Notes: generated by a model from the letters alone, not told the origin. DNA of 64,000 nucleotides from Arachis hypogaea (GCF_003086295.3 NC_092041.1:95629827-95693826); one strand, 5' to 3'. Shown: positions 10,246 through 20,731, counted from the first letter of the stretch. Program-made: numbers and translations.

Positions 10246-12585
10246 ATGAGCAGGAGCAAAGACAAAAGCATTCTTGTTGAGACTGACCCTGAACCTGAAA
10301 GGACCTTGAAGCGAAAGCTAAGAGAAGCTAAGGCACAATTCTCTGTAGAGGACCTAACAGAAATCTTCAAAGAAGAAGAACCCATGGCAGCCGAAAACAA
10401 CAACAATGCCAACAATGCAAGGAAGGTGCTGGGTGACTTTACTGCACCTACTCCCGACTTCTATGGGAGAAGCATCTCTATCCCTGCCATTGGAGCAAAC
10501 AACTTTGAGCTTAAGCCTCAATTAGTTTCTCTAATGCAACAGAATTGCAAGTTCCATGGACTTCCATTGGAAGATCCTCATCAGTTTTTAGCTGAATTCT
10601 TGCAAATCTGTGACACTGTCAAGACTAATGGGGTTGACCCTGAGGTCTACAGACTTATGCTATTCCCTTTTGCTGTAAGAGACAGAGCTAAGACATGGTT
10701 GGATTCTCAACCTAAAGAAAGCCTGAACTCTTGGGAAAAGCTAGTCAATGCCTTCTTGGCAAAGTTCTTTCCACCTCAAAAATTGAGTAAGTTTAGAGTG
10801 GAAGTCCAAACCTTCAGACAGAAGGAAGGAGAATCCCTCTATGAAGCTTGAGAAAGATACAAACAATTGATCAGAAAGTGTCCCTCTGACATGCTTTCTG
10901 AATGGAGCATCATAGGTATTTTCTATGATGGTCTCTCTGAACTATCCAAGATGTCTTTGGATAGCTCTGCTAGAGGATCTCTTCATCTGAAGAAGACGCC
11001 TACAGAAGCTCAAGAACTAATTGAAATGGTTGCAAAAAACCAATTCATGTACACTTCTGAAAGGAATCCTGTGAACAATGGGACAAATCAGAAGAAAGGA
11101 GTTCTTGAGATTGACACTCTGAATGCAATATTGGCTCAGAACAAAATATTGACTCAGCAAGTCAATATGATTTCTCAAAGTCTGTCTGGAATACAAAATG
11201 CACCAAGCAGTACTAAGGAAGCTTCATCTGAAGAAGAAGCTTATGATCTTGAGAACCCTTCAATGGAAGAGGTGAATTACATGGGAGAACCCTATGGAAA
11301 CACCTATAATACTTCATGGAGAAATCATCCAAATCTCCCATGGAAGGATCAACAGAGACCTCAACAAGGTTTCAACAACAATAATGGTGGAAGAAACAGG
11401 TTTAGCAATGGTAAAACTTTTCCATCATCTTCTCAGCAACAGACAGAGAGTTCTAAGCAGAACACCTCTGACTTAGCAACCATGGTCTCTGATCTAATCA
11501 AAACCACTCAAAGTTTCATGACTGAAACAAGGTCCTCCATTAGAAATTTGGAGGCACAAGTGGGTTAGCTGAGCAAGAAAATTACTGAACTCCCTCCTAG
11601 TACTCTTCCAAGCAATACAGAAGAAAATCCAAAAGGAGAATGCAAAGCCATCAACATGGCCGAATTTGGAGAGGAGGGAGAGGCAGTGAACGCCACTGAG
11701 GAAGACCTCAATGGACGTCCACTGGCCTCCAATGAGTTCCCCAATGAGGAACCATGGGAATCTGAGGCTCCCACTGGAACCATAGAGATTCCATTGAATT
11801 TACTTCTGCCATTCATGAGCTCTGATGAGTATTCTTCCTCTGAAGAGGATGAGTATGTCACTGAAGAGCAAGTTGCTAAATACCTTGGAGCAATCATGAA
11901 GCTAAATGACAAGTTATTTGGCAATGAGACTTGGGAGGATGAACCCCCTTTGCTCACCAAAGAACTGGATGACTTGTCTAGGCAGAAACTACCTCAAAAG
12001 AGACAAGATCCTGGGAAGTTTTCAATACCTTGTACCATAGGCACCATGACCTTTAAGGAGGCTCTGTGTGACCTAGGGTCAACTGTAAACCTCATGCCTC
12101 TCTCTGTAATGGAGAAGCTAGGGATTTTTGAGGTGCAAGCTGCAAAAATCTCACTAGAGATGGCAGACAACTCAAGAAAACAAGCTTATGGACTTGTAGA
12201 GGATGTTCTGGTGAAAGTTGAAGACCATTACATCCCTGCTGATTTCATAGTCCTAAAGACTGGGAAGTGCATGGATGAATCCATCATCCTTGGTAGACCC
12301 TTCCTAGCCACAGCAAAGGCTGTGATTGATGTTGACAGAGGAGAATTGATCATTCAAGTGAATGAAGAATCCTTTGTGTTTAAGGCTCAAGGATATCCCT
12401 CTGTCACCATGGAGAGGAAGCATGAAGAGCTTCTATCAAAACAAAGTCAAACAGAGCCCCCACAGTCAAACTCTAAGTTTGGTGTTGGGAGGCCACAACC
12501 AACTTCTAAGTTTGGTGTTGAACCCTCACATTCAAACTCTAAGTTTGGTGTTGGAAGGTTCCAACATTGCTCTGAGCATCTCTGA
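10246..12585 (+). pseudogene. Retrotransposon Gag-protease ORF with two in-frame stops
   Basis: One reading frame runs through this interval, broken only by TGA at 10849-10851 and TAG at 11566-11568. The first third is a plant retrotransposon Gag: CKFHGLPLEDPHQFLAEFL, then RAKTWLDSQP and WEKLVNAFLAKFFPP, the usual order of the Gag domain. The last third has an aspartic-protease-like motif CDLGSTVNLMPLSV (GAC at 12070), with DLGS in place of DTG/DSG, followed by the later IILGRPFLATA motif. This is the arrangement usual in Athila-type proteases. The C-terminus has three SKFGV repeats, coded by TAAGTTTGGTGTTG. Nothing resembling RT or integrase follows. Both stops look like single transitions, so the copy was recently intact but cannot make full Gag-Pro. 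Confidence 0.9.
12474..12553 (+). repeat. Three copies of TAAGTTTGGTGTTG in the end of the protease ORF
   Basis: The 14-mer occurs exactly at 12474, 12507 and 12540 (33-bp spacing) and codes for SKFGV each time. Related copies occur in non-coding parts of the element at 9091, 9264, 13416 and 15498, so the DNA motif rather than the peptide may be what is maintained. Confidence 0.85.
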
Positions 12586-12791
12586 GGCTCCATGAGAGCC
12601 CACTATCAAGCTATTGACATTAAAGAAGCGCTTGTTGGGAGGCAACCCAACGCTATGTTTTTATCTATTTTCCTTTGTTATTTTATGTTTTCTGTAGGTT
12701 GATGATCATGAGAAGTCACAAAATCAATTGAAAAAGCAAAAACAGAATGAAAAATAGAAAGAAAAACAGCACACCCTGGAGGAAGATCCTG

Positions 12792-12963
12792 CTGGCGTTT
12801 AAACGCCAGTAAGGCTAGCAGATGGGCGTTTAACGCCCAGTCTGGCACCATTCTGGGCGTTTAACGCTAGAAAGGGGCACCAGACTGGCGTTAAACGCCA
12901 GAGAAGGGCAAGAACTTGGCGTTAAACGCTAGAAATGGGCACCAGCCTGGCGTTTAACGCCAG
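12792..12963. repeat. Palindromic array 2 (6 units, exact 31-bp period)
   Basis: Palindromes of the form CTGGCGTTTAACGCCAG start at 12792, 12823, 12854, 12885, 12916 and 12947, so every interval is exactly 31 bp. The 14-bp spacers are partly conserved (GGCACCA-like). The array lies between the protease ORF and the TATA box of the second ORF. Confidence 0.95.
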
Positions 12964-13265
12964 AATTGGCACAAAGGGCATTTTTGCTCACCATTTGGTG
13001 CAGGGATGACTTTTCCTTGACACCTCAGGATCTGTGGACCCCACAGGATCCCCACCTACCCCACCACTCTCTCTCTTCCTCACCCATTCACCAATCACCT
13101 CCACCCCTCTTCCCCAAAAACCCTTCACCTATCAAATCCCATCTTTCTCTTCACCACTCAAATCCATCCTTCATAAAACCCCACCTACCTCACCATTCAA
13201 ATTCAAACCACCTTCCCTCCCAAATTTACCCTCCCATAACCGAACCATAACTCTCCCCCCACCCC

Positions 13266-13272
13266 TATATAA
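13266..13272 (+). promoter_or_regulatory. Internal TATA box upstream of ORF2
   Basis: CCCCTATATAAACCC is a textbook plant TATA element. It is followed by a CT-rich stretch suited to a 5' UTR and by the ORF2 ATG about 195 bp downstream. This suggests that ORF2 has its own promoter separate from the LTR; promoter activity itself is inference. Confidence 0.5.
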
Positions 13273-13464
13273 ACCCATCTTCACTCCTTTATTTTCACAC
13301 CACCTAAACACTACTTCTCCCCCTTTGGCCGAAACACATAGCCATCTCCATCTCCTTTATTCCTTCTTCTTCTACTCTCTTCCTTCTTCTTTTGCTCGAG
13401 GACGAGCAAACCTTTTAAGTTTGGTGTGGTAAAAGCATTGCTTTTTGTTTTTCCATAACCATTT

Positions 13465-14589
13465 ATGGCATCCAAGGCCGGAGAAACCTCTAGAAAGAGG
13501 AAAGGGAAAGCAAAAGCTTCCACCTCCGAGTCATGGGAGATGGAGAGATTCATCTCAAGGGTGCATCAAGACCACTTCTATGAAGTTGTGGCCTTGAAGA
13601 AAGTGATCCCCGAGGTCCCTTTCAAACTCAAAAAGAGTGAATATCCGGAGATCCGACATGAGATCCGAAGAAGAGGTTGGGAAGTTCTTACCAACCCCAT
13701 TCAACAAGTCGGAATCTTAATGGTTCAAGAGTTCTATGCCAATGCATGGATCACCAAGAACCATGATCAAAGTGTGAACCCGGACCCAAAGAATTGGCTT
13801 ACTATGGTTCGAGGGAAATACTTGGATTTTAGTCCGGAAAATGTAAGGTTGGCATTCAACTTGCCCATGATGCAAGGAGATGAACACCCTTACACTAGAA
13901 GGGTCAACTTTGATCAAAGGTTGGACCAAGACCTCACAATCATATGTGAAGAGGGCGCCCAATGGAAGAGAGATTCAAGAGGAAAGCCGGTTCAATTGAG
14001 AAGGCATGACCTCAAGTCCGTGGCTAGAGGATGGTTGGAGTTTATCCAACGCTCAATCATTCCCACTAGCAACCGGTCCGAAGTTACTATAGACCGGGCT
14101 ATCATGATTCATAGCATCATGATTGGAGAAGAAATAGAAGTTCATGAGGTTATAGCCCAAGAACTTTATAAGGTGGCGGACAAGTCCTCTACCTTGGCAA
14201 GGTTAGCCTTTCCTCATCTCATTTGTCACCTCTGTTATTCAGTTGGAGTTGACATAGAGGGAGACATCCCCATTGATGAGGACAAACCCATCACTAAGAA
14301 AATGATGGAGCACACAAGAGACCCCACTCATCATGAGATCCCTGAGATTCCTCAAGGGATGCACTTTCCTCCACAAAACTATTGGGAGCAACTGAATACC
14401 TCCCTAGGAGAATTGAGTTCCAACATGGGACAACTAAGGGTGGAGCACCAAGAACATTCCATCCTCCTCCATGAAATTAGAGAAGATCAAAGAATCATGA
14501 GAGAGGAGCAACTAAGACAAGGAAGAGACATTGAGGAGCTCAAGCACTCCATAGGATCTTCAAGAGGAAGAACAAGCCGCCATCACTAA
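13465..14589 (+). CDS. Retrotransposon ORF2, 374-aa protein resembling plant transposon-associated proteins
   Basis: This is an uninterrupted ORF starting ATGGCATCCAAGGCC. The N-terminus is basic and Ser/Lys-rich (SRKRKGKAKAS), like a nuclear-localisation stretch. Residues about 65-180 contain GWEVLTNPIQQVGILMVQEF and VRGKYLDFSPENVRLAFNLP. These remind me of the 'putative plant transposon protein' domain found in many legume repeat-encoded proteins, but I cannot confirm this without a search. The C-terminal about 80 residues are rich in E, Q, R and L with heptad-like spacing and probably form a coiled coil, ending in an Arg-rich SSRGRTSRHH. It contains no RT, integrase or RNase H motif. It is intact although the upstream gag has two stops. 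Its function is unknown; an Env-like or nucleic-acid-binding accessory role is possible. Confidence 0.75.
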   Translation: MASKAGETSRKRKGKAKASTSESWEMERFISRVHQDHFYEVVALKKVIPEVPFKLKKSEYPEIRHEIRRRGWEVLTNPIQQVGILMVQEFYANAWITKNHDQSVNPDPKNWLTMVRGKYLDFSPENVRLAFNLPMMQGDEHPYTRRVNFDQRLDQDLTIICEEGAQWKRDSRGKPVQLRRHDLKSVARGWLEFIQRSIIPTSNRSEVTIDRAIMIHSIMIGEEIEVHEVIAQELYKVADKSSTLARLAFPHLICHLCYSVGVDIEGDIPIDEDKPITKKMMEHTRDPTHHEIPEIPQGMHFPPQNYWEQLNTSLGELSSNMGQLRVEHQEHSILLHEIREDQRIMREEQLRQGRDIEELKHSIGSSRGRTSRHH

Positions 14590-15511
14590 GGTGGACCCGT
14601 TCTTTAATTTCCTTGTTCTTTATTTTCCTGTTTTTCGAATTTTAGTGCTTATGTTTATCTATGTTTGTGTCTTGTGATCATTAGTGTCTTAGTGTCTATG
14701 CCTTAAAGTTATGAATGTCCTATGAATCCATCACCTCTCTTAAATGAAAAAATGTTCTTAAATTGAAAAAGAGAAGAATTGCATGAATTTTGAATTTTAT
14801 AACAGTTTAATTATTTTGATGTGGTGGCAATACTTTTGTTCTCTGAATGTATGCTTAAACAGTGCATATGTCTTTTGAATTTGTGGTTCATGAATGTTGG
14901 CTCTTGAAAGAATGATGAAAAAGGAGACATGTTACTGAGGATCTGAAAAATCATAAAAATGATTCTTGAAGCAAGAAAAAGCAGTGAATACAAAAAAAAA
15001 GAGAAAAGAAAACGAAAAAAAAGGGGGAGAAAAGAAAACGAAAAAAGAAAGAAGAAGAGAAATAAAGTTGTGATCCAAGGCAATAAGAGTGTGCTTAAGA
15101 ACCCTGGACACCTCTAATTGGGGACTCTAGCAAAGCTGAGTCACAATCTGAAAAGGTTCACCCAATTATGTGTCTGTGGCATGTATGTGTCCGGTGGTAA
15201 TACTGGAAGACAAAGTGCTTTGGGCCACGGCCAAGACTCAATAAGTAGCTGTGTTCAAGAATCATCATACTTAACTAGGAGAATCAATGACACTATCTGG
15301 ATTCTGAGTTCCTAAAGAAGCCAATCATTCTGAATTTCAAAGGATAGAGTGAGATGCCAAAACTGTTCAGAGGCAAAAAGCTAAAAGTCCCGCTCATCTA
15401 ATTAATACTGATCTTCATAGATGTTTTTGGAATTCATTGCATATTCTCTTCTTTTTATCTTATTTGATTTTCAGTTGCTTGAGGACAAGCAACAATTTAA
15501 GTTTAGTGTTG
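14590..15511 (+). other. Retrotransposon 3' untranslated region with purine-rich tract
   Basis: Non-coding DNA between ORF2 and the 3' LTR. A strongly purine-rich tract lies at about 14990-15065. The sequence just before the LTR (15481-15511) is GAGGACAAGC...TTTAAGTTTAGTGTTG rather than a standard polypurine tract. A close relative of this block occurs upstream of ORF2 at about 13399-13429 (GAGGACGAGC...TAAGTTTGGTGTGG). Confidence 0.7.
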
Positions 15512-17011
15512 TGATGAGCGGATAATTTGTACGCTTTTTGGCATTGTTTTTAGTATGTTTTTAGTAGGATTTAGTTAGTTTTTAGTTAAAATTCACTTTT
15601 CTGGACTTTACTATGAGTTTGTGTATTTTTCTATGATTTCAGGTATTTTCTGGCTGAAATTGAGGGACCTGAGCAAAAATCTGATTCAGAGACTGAAAAT
15701 GACTGCAGATGCTGTTGGATTCTGACCTCCCTGCACTCGAAGTGGATTTTCTGGAGCTACAGAAGCCCAATTGGCGCGCTCTCAACTGCGTTGGAAAGTA
15801 GACATCCTGGGCTTTCCAGAAATATATGATAGTCCATACTTTGCTCAAGATTTGATGGCCCAAACCGGCGTCCAAAGTCACCCTCAGAATTTCCAGCGTT
15901 AAATGCCGGAACTGGCACCAAAGTGGGAGTTAAACGCCCAAACTGGCACAAAAGCTGGCGTTTAACTCCAAGAAGAGTCTCTACACGAAAATGCTTCAAT
16001 GCTCAGCCCAAGCACACACCAAGTGGGCCCGAAAGTGGATTTTTATGTCATTTACTCATCTCTGTAAACCCTAGGCTACTAGTTCTCTATATATAGGACC
16101 TTTTACGGTGGAGTTTCTACACACCATAGATTAAGGTGTGGAGCTCTGCTGTACCTCGAGTATTAATGCAATTACTATTGTTCTTCTATTCAATTCTGCT
16201 TGTTCTGGTTCCAAGATATCACTTGTTCTTCAACTTGATGAATGTGATGATCCGTGACACTCATCATCATTCTCACCTATGAACGCGTGCCTGACAACCA
16301 CCTCCGTTCTACCTTAGATTGGGTGGATATCTCTTGGATTCTTTAACCGGAATCTTCATGGTATAAGCTAGAACTGATGGCGGCATTCAAGAGAATCCGG
16401 AAGGTCTAAACCTTGTCTGTGGTATTCTGAGTAGGATTCAATGATTGAATGACTGTGACGAGCTTCAAACTCCTGAGGGCGGGGCGTTAGTGATAGACGC
16501 AAAAGAATCACTGGATTCTATTCCGGCCTGATTGAGAACCGACAGATGGATAGCCGTGCCGTGACAGGGTGCGTTGAACATTTCTACTGAGAGGATGGGA
16601 GGTAGCCACTGACAACGGTGAAACCCTTGCATACAGCTTGCCATGGAAAGGAGTAAGAAGGATTGGATGAAGACAGTAGGAAAGCAGAGAGACGGAAGGG
16701 ACACAGCATCTTCATGCGCTTATCTGAAATTCCTACCAATGAATTACATAAGTATCTCTATCTTTATCTTTATGTTTTATTCGTATATCACCCATACCCA
16801 TTTGAATTTGCCTGACTAAGATTTACAAGGTGACCATAGCTTGCTTCATACCAACAATCTCTGTGGGATCGACCCTTACTCGCGTAAGGTTTATTACTTG
16901 GACGACCCAGTACACTTGCTGGTTAGTTGTGCGAAGTTGTGATACAGAGTTGAGATTGCAATGAGCGTACCATGTTGATGGCGCCATTGATGATCACAAT
17001 TTCGTCCACCA
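15512..17011 (+). repeat. 3' LTR (1500 bp)
   Basis: It starts TGATGAGCGG and ends TCCACCA, and is followed by the TGTAT duplication. It is about 170 bp shorter than the 5' LTR because it lacks the GATC-rich block after the TATA box and one copy of a TTTTTAGTATA-type repeat. Because the LTRs are identical at integration, these losses happened afterwards in this copy, or by gene conversion. Confidence 0.95.
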
Positions 17012-18287
17012 TGTATGTATGTGATATTGGTTATGTTAGTGTATTTGATGATTTTGGTGCACAATTGGGAGATTGATGTTGCTTGAGGAGCTTTGGTGAG
17101 GCTTGGGGCTAAGGTTGGTGGAGACTTCCAAAGAAGAGGCTCAATTGATTTGGCTACAAGAGGTACGGTTTAAGTTTCATTTAAGTACCGTGTGGTGTGA
17201 TGAGAATTCCTAGGCTAGATGCCCCTAGGATTAAGTTTAGATTGTGTAAATGGTTGGTGCTAATATGCATAGTTGGTATGTAATGTGAATTGATGATTGG
17301 GTTAAGAATTGTGTGGCCTTGTATGCTTGGTGTATTGAAAATTTGATGTATTGGGTAATGAGTATTAATTTGTGGTTTATGCATTTAAATTGTGAAATTG
17401 GGCCGGAGGCCATAAATTTTGGGCCGAAGGCCGGAAAGAGGTAAGGGAGGTAAGTTGATGTGTGCATTGTATAATGACATAAGTGATTGGATGAATTTCA
17501 GGTAATGAATATATGAATGATTGGGTTGGTTATTGATGAGGTTTGAGGAGTTGAAGTGTGGAAATTGGTAATTTTGGGTGAAATTGTATAGATGAGGTAT
17601 GTTTGATTTTGGTTGAGATATATTATGTGGTCATATATGTGAGTATGATTATTGATGCCTTGATGATATGATAATGCATGAGAGATATGTATGTTGTGAT
17701 ATATGCTTGAGGAATGATTAAGGTTGATTTGGGGGTGAAACCACGTGATAGTGAGTATGATATTGGTTATGTATAATGATGGTTGATTGGAAATAGTATT
17801 GTTGGAAATTGGGATGAGGAAGGATGTATGACATGTTGATATATTTGTAATTTAGCCATTTGTTTGAAATGGATAAAAATGGTTATATGGCAGTTTTGTG
17901 AATCGTGGTAAAGTGTTAATGTATGAGTTGAGGAGGCTTGATGATGATTTTGGTATATTTTGATTGGTTTCAAAAAGGGTTGAAATTGGCATGTTTTGGT
18001 TGATTTTGAAAAGAGTTGAAAATGGCTTGTTTTGAAAATAGCACTTTGTGGTTTTGTATGAAAAACATGGTTTTTGGGCATACTTTGATGGGACATAACT
18101 TGGACTACGGATCTCTGTTTTGTGCCAAATCTGTTTAGAAATGAAATTGGATCTGAGATGTCCATGCCGTTTGAAGAACGGGTGAAAAACGATTTAAAAT
18201 GAGAAAGTTATGTCCGTTGGAAGATTGGGGTTGAATCTGTGAATTCTGCAGCTTTTAACTTAGAAAATTTTTTAGCAGAATGACCCT

Positions 18288-18580
18288 CCACGCGTAGGTG
18301 CACTTGGCGCGTACGCGTCGTTCTTCAAGAATGCACCATTCACGCGTGCGCGTGCGCATCGATGCGCATCACCCAATGCCCAGCCATTTTCCTGAGAGTT
18401 GTGCCAGAGTTGTGCAGTTTTGTGCCTGGGGAGCAAATGCACCCACACGTACGCGTGGCTGACGCGTACGCGTCATCTGGCTGTGTTTCAATCCGCGCAT
18501 CCGCGTGTATGACGCATACGCATCGATGAGCTTTGTGGCCATCCACGCGTGCGCGTGGAGTACGCGTACGTGTGGCCCTG
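18288..18580. repeat. CpG-rich ACGCGTACGCGT palindrome cluster
   Basis: Within otherwise AT-rich LTR sequence there are many overlapping palindromes such as GCGTACGCGTCG, CACGCGTGCGCGTG, GACGCGTACGCGTC and CACGCGTGCGCGTGG, each separated by short non-CpG spacers. CpG density is far above the surrounding sequence. Confidence 0.85.
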
Positions 18581-19099
18581 TTTTCATACCGAAGTTGATA
18601 TTTGAGTTTTAAAAGTCAAATCTCATACTTTTAAGCCTCCGATCTCACCCCTTATGTATTAAATCATTATGATATGCCTAGCAATGAAAAAGGAGCTAAG
18701 GAATGTGGTAACTTGCGAGTGAAGCAAGGGGAAAAGTTATGATGAATGATGATCAAAGATGATTATATGAGATATGAAGGATGACGGTGGAAGTACCGTG
18801 TATGCCATGAGCCGAAGGGCTATATTTATTGATAAATGGCTGGTTCTTGATTGAACCATGAGCCGGACGGCTGAGTTATTGCCGGGTTAAGGCAAAGCCA
18901 TTACTGATTATGGCTGAGTATAAATGCATATATGATTGATGAATGAATGTGTTAAATGGATAATAATGGAAAATATTGAAATGTGACGTGTGACCCCGGG
19001 TACTAGGCAGTGGCATTGTCCACTTGCTCCGGGTATGAGACGGAAAAGGATGTTTATGATAAATGAGTTAATTATGGAGTTTGAATGAATGTAGCTCTA

Positions 19100-19500
19100 A
19101 TACCTGGGTAGTAGTAAGGGTTGGGGTTCGTCCCACTTGCTCCAGGTTAATGTTTGAGATTTGATAACAATGAGGATTGATAATATGAATTGAGATTGAA
19201 TGAATATATGTTTGAGATACTTAGGCAGTAGCAAGGGTTGTGGTTCGTCCCGCTTGCTCCGGGTTAATGCTTAAGATACCTGGGCAGTAGCAAGGGTTGT
19301 GATTCGTCCCACTTGCTCCAGGTCAGAGATTGTGACGCCTGGGTAGTAGCGGCAGTAGTGGTGAATCCACTTGCTCCAGGTTGAGCTTTTAAACACCTGC
19401 CTGGGTAGTAGCCGCAGTAGTGGTTATTCCACTGGCTCTGGGTTGAGCGGGTAGTAGCAAGGGGGTTGTAGCTCAAACCTACTTGCTCCGCAAGGGGTGT
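19100..19500. repeat. 59-61-bp tandem repeat in the solo LTR
   Basis: A unit of the form ACCTGGGCAGTAGCAAGGG, then TTCGTCCCACTTGCTCC, then GGGTTxA recurs with starts near 19219, 19278, 19337 and 19398. More diverged copies lie at 18999, 19102 and 19850. Units drift in sequence but keep the CTGGG(C/T)AGTAG and CTTGCTCC(A/G)GG cores. Confidence 0.85.
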
Positions 19501-20731
19501 TTCTGTCCAATGGTTAGCTACCAGGACATGTCGGGTTGGCTATATAACCGACAGATGATATCATCAGCCATAGGGCAGGCATACATCATTTGCATATGTT
19601 TGAATTGTTTGGGTTTGCCTATTTGTTTTGGATTTCTGCATCATATATGCTATGTTACCTGATTATGTGCTACTTGTTCTACTTATACCTTATTTGTGTA
19701 TTACTTTCCTGTATTGCTTGTGCTTGTACAACTGAGAGGCCCCTCATGCTGGTGTCGATGGATGTTGAGGGTTGTTCTTGATGAGATGAATTGGTGATGT
19801 GATTTCATGATGATGATGATTATTGATTGAGATAATTTGGGCCCCCTGGGTAGACGCAGTGATGTGATTTCACTAGCTCCAGGCGAGGGTATGATGTATT
19901 GATATAGAGTTCTGAGGCAGAACAACTGGTGATGGTTTTGCTTATGATTCTGAGTCTGATTCGTGGAAGAATCAGCGAGTTGGGAAACATGTGTAACATG
20001 AACTAGATTTAGTATTCCCTTACGACAGTTGCCTATTCATGGATTAGCGAGAACCTAGGATGGATAATTGTTGAAGACGTTTAGGATGCTTAGTGAGTTT
20101 TTATTGCAGTGCATTGTATTTATTTGGCACTTTTACCATACTGGGAACCTATGGGCCCAGGGTTCTCATTCCGTATATATCTTTTATTTTTCAGATACAG
20201 GTCCAGGTGCTCAGAAGTGAGCTGTGGTTCGTCTGAGAGACGGCGAAGATATTTATTTTCTCTACTTTGTGCTTTGCTTAGAATCTCTCCATCTTTGTTT
20301 TGAAAAGATTATATTATGTATTGAACTCTTTTGAACTTGCCTATAGAGGCTCTCGTGTTTCCTTTGGGAGAGATTATGATATACTGTTGTCAACTACTTT
20401 CATACTGTACCTTAGCTGGCCTAAACTTCGCCGGTTGCGACTAGTGGCTATTTACTTATGTTATATATATCTATCTGTTATCTATCTCTTAATCTCCTTT
20501 ATGCCTTGTCCGTATATCGCTTTCAACTTCACGTTTTAACTTTTCGTTGTCGAAACGTGAGTGATACGTCTTCGCGATTTTATTTCTACTTTTTTCAGGC
20601 TTCTCGATTAATACTCCTTTCGAAATTACATATACTTATATATTAAAAATCCACCTGAGATTCGTACCACCGTAATATCATTGACTTATGACTCGAGCAT
20701 AAGGATTTGAATATTAGGGTGTTACAGACAG

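Larger units (their letters stand above)
6944..17011 (+). mobile_element. Non-autonomous Ty3/Athila-like LTR retrotransposon, 10,068 bp, with TSD
   Basis: It has two LTRs (6944-8616 and 15512-17011) with identical termini TGATGAGCGG and TCCACCA, a 5-bp TSD (TGTAT), and a PBS complementary to the 3' end of tRNA-Asp six bases after the 5' LTR. The internal region codes for Gag plus an aspartic protease (10246-12585) and a second ORF (13465-14589). There is no reverse transcriptase, RNase H or integrase, so replication would need a partner element. The tRNA-Asp PBS and the DLGS-type protease are known features of Athila/Calypso-like elements; the lineage call is therefore mixed evidence. A second family member begins at 62387. 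Confidence 0.9.
6141..20726. mobile_element. Solo LTR (about 4.5 kb) containing a nested retrotransposon
   Basis: The ends TGTAATACCC and GGGTGTTACA form a short inverted repeat starting TG and ending CA, and are bounded by the GACAG duplication. Excluding the nested element and its extra TSD copy (6944-17016), the unit is about 4.5 kb. It has no second copy of either end, no PBS and no gag/pol coding, which is the signature of a solo LTR left by LTR-LTR recombination. Very long LTRs of this general style are known from Tat/Ogre-type Ty3 elements in legumes, so that lineage is my guess. Internally it holds CpG-rich palindromic repeats (18288-18580) and a 59-61-bp tandem array (about 19100-19500). 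Confidence 0.75.
17017..20726. repeat. Remainder of the solo LTR, non-coding
   Basis: This is G/T-rich low-complexity plant LTR sequence with no protein-coding signature. It contains repeated (A/G)GCCGxAxGGCC-type short palindromes (17401-17436, 18811-18900), the CpG-rich block 18288-18580 and the tandem array about 19100-19500. It ends ATTAGGGTGTTACA next to the second GACAG. Confidence 0.7.

Noticed and set aside
11565..11960. Serine-rich 131-residue minus-strand ORF
   Set aside because: Antisense shadow of the Gag-protease reading frame.
12792..12963. Regularly spaced palindromic repeats look like a CRISPR array
   Set aside because: Plant nuclear context, inside an LTR retrotransposon. 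Spacers are partly conserved (GGCACCA), no cas genes are present, and the unit is shorter than typical CRISPR repeats.
13034..13432. Proline/serine-rich 132-residue plus-strand ORF
   Set aside because: It overlaps the TATA box and CT-rich leader of ORF2. The composition comes from the pyrimidine-rich DNA, with no domain and no reason for translation.
17401..17440. GGCCGGAGGCC-type short palindromes as transcription-factor sites
   Set aside because: Only a few scattered copies in the solo LTR, with no regular spacing; not enough to claim function.
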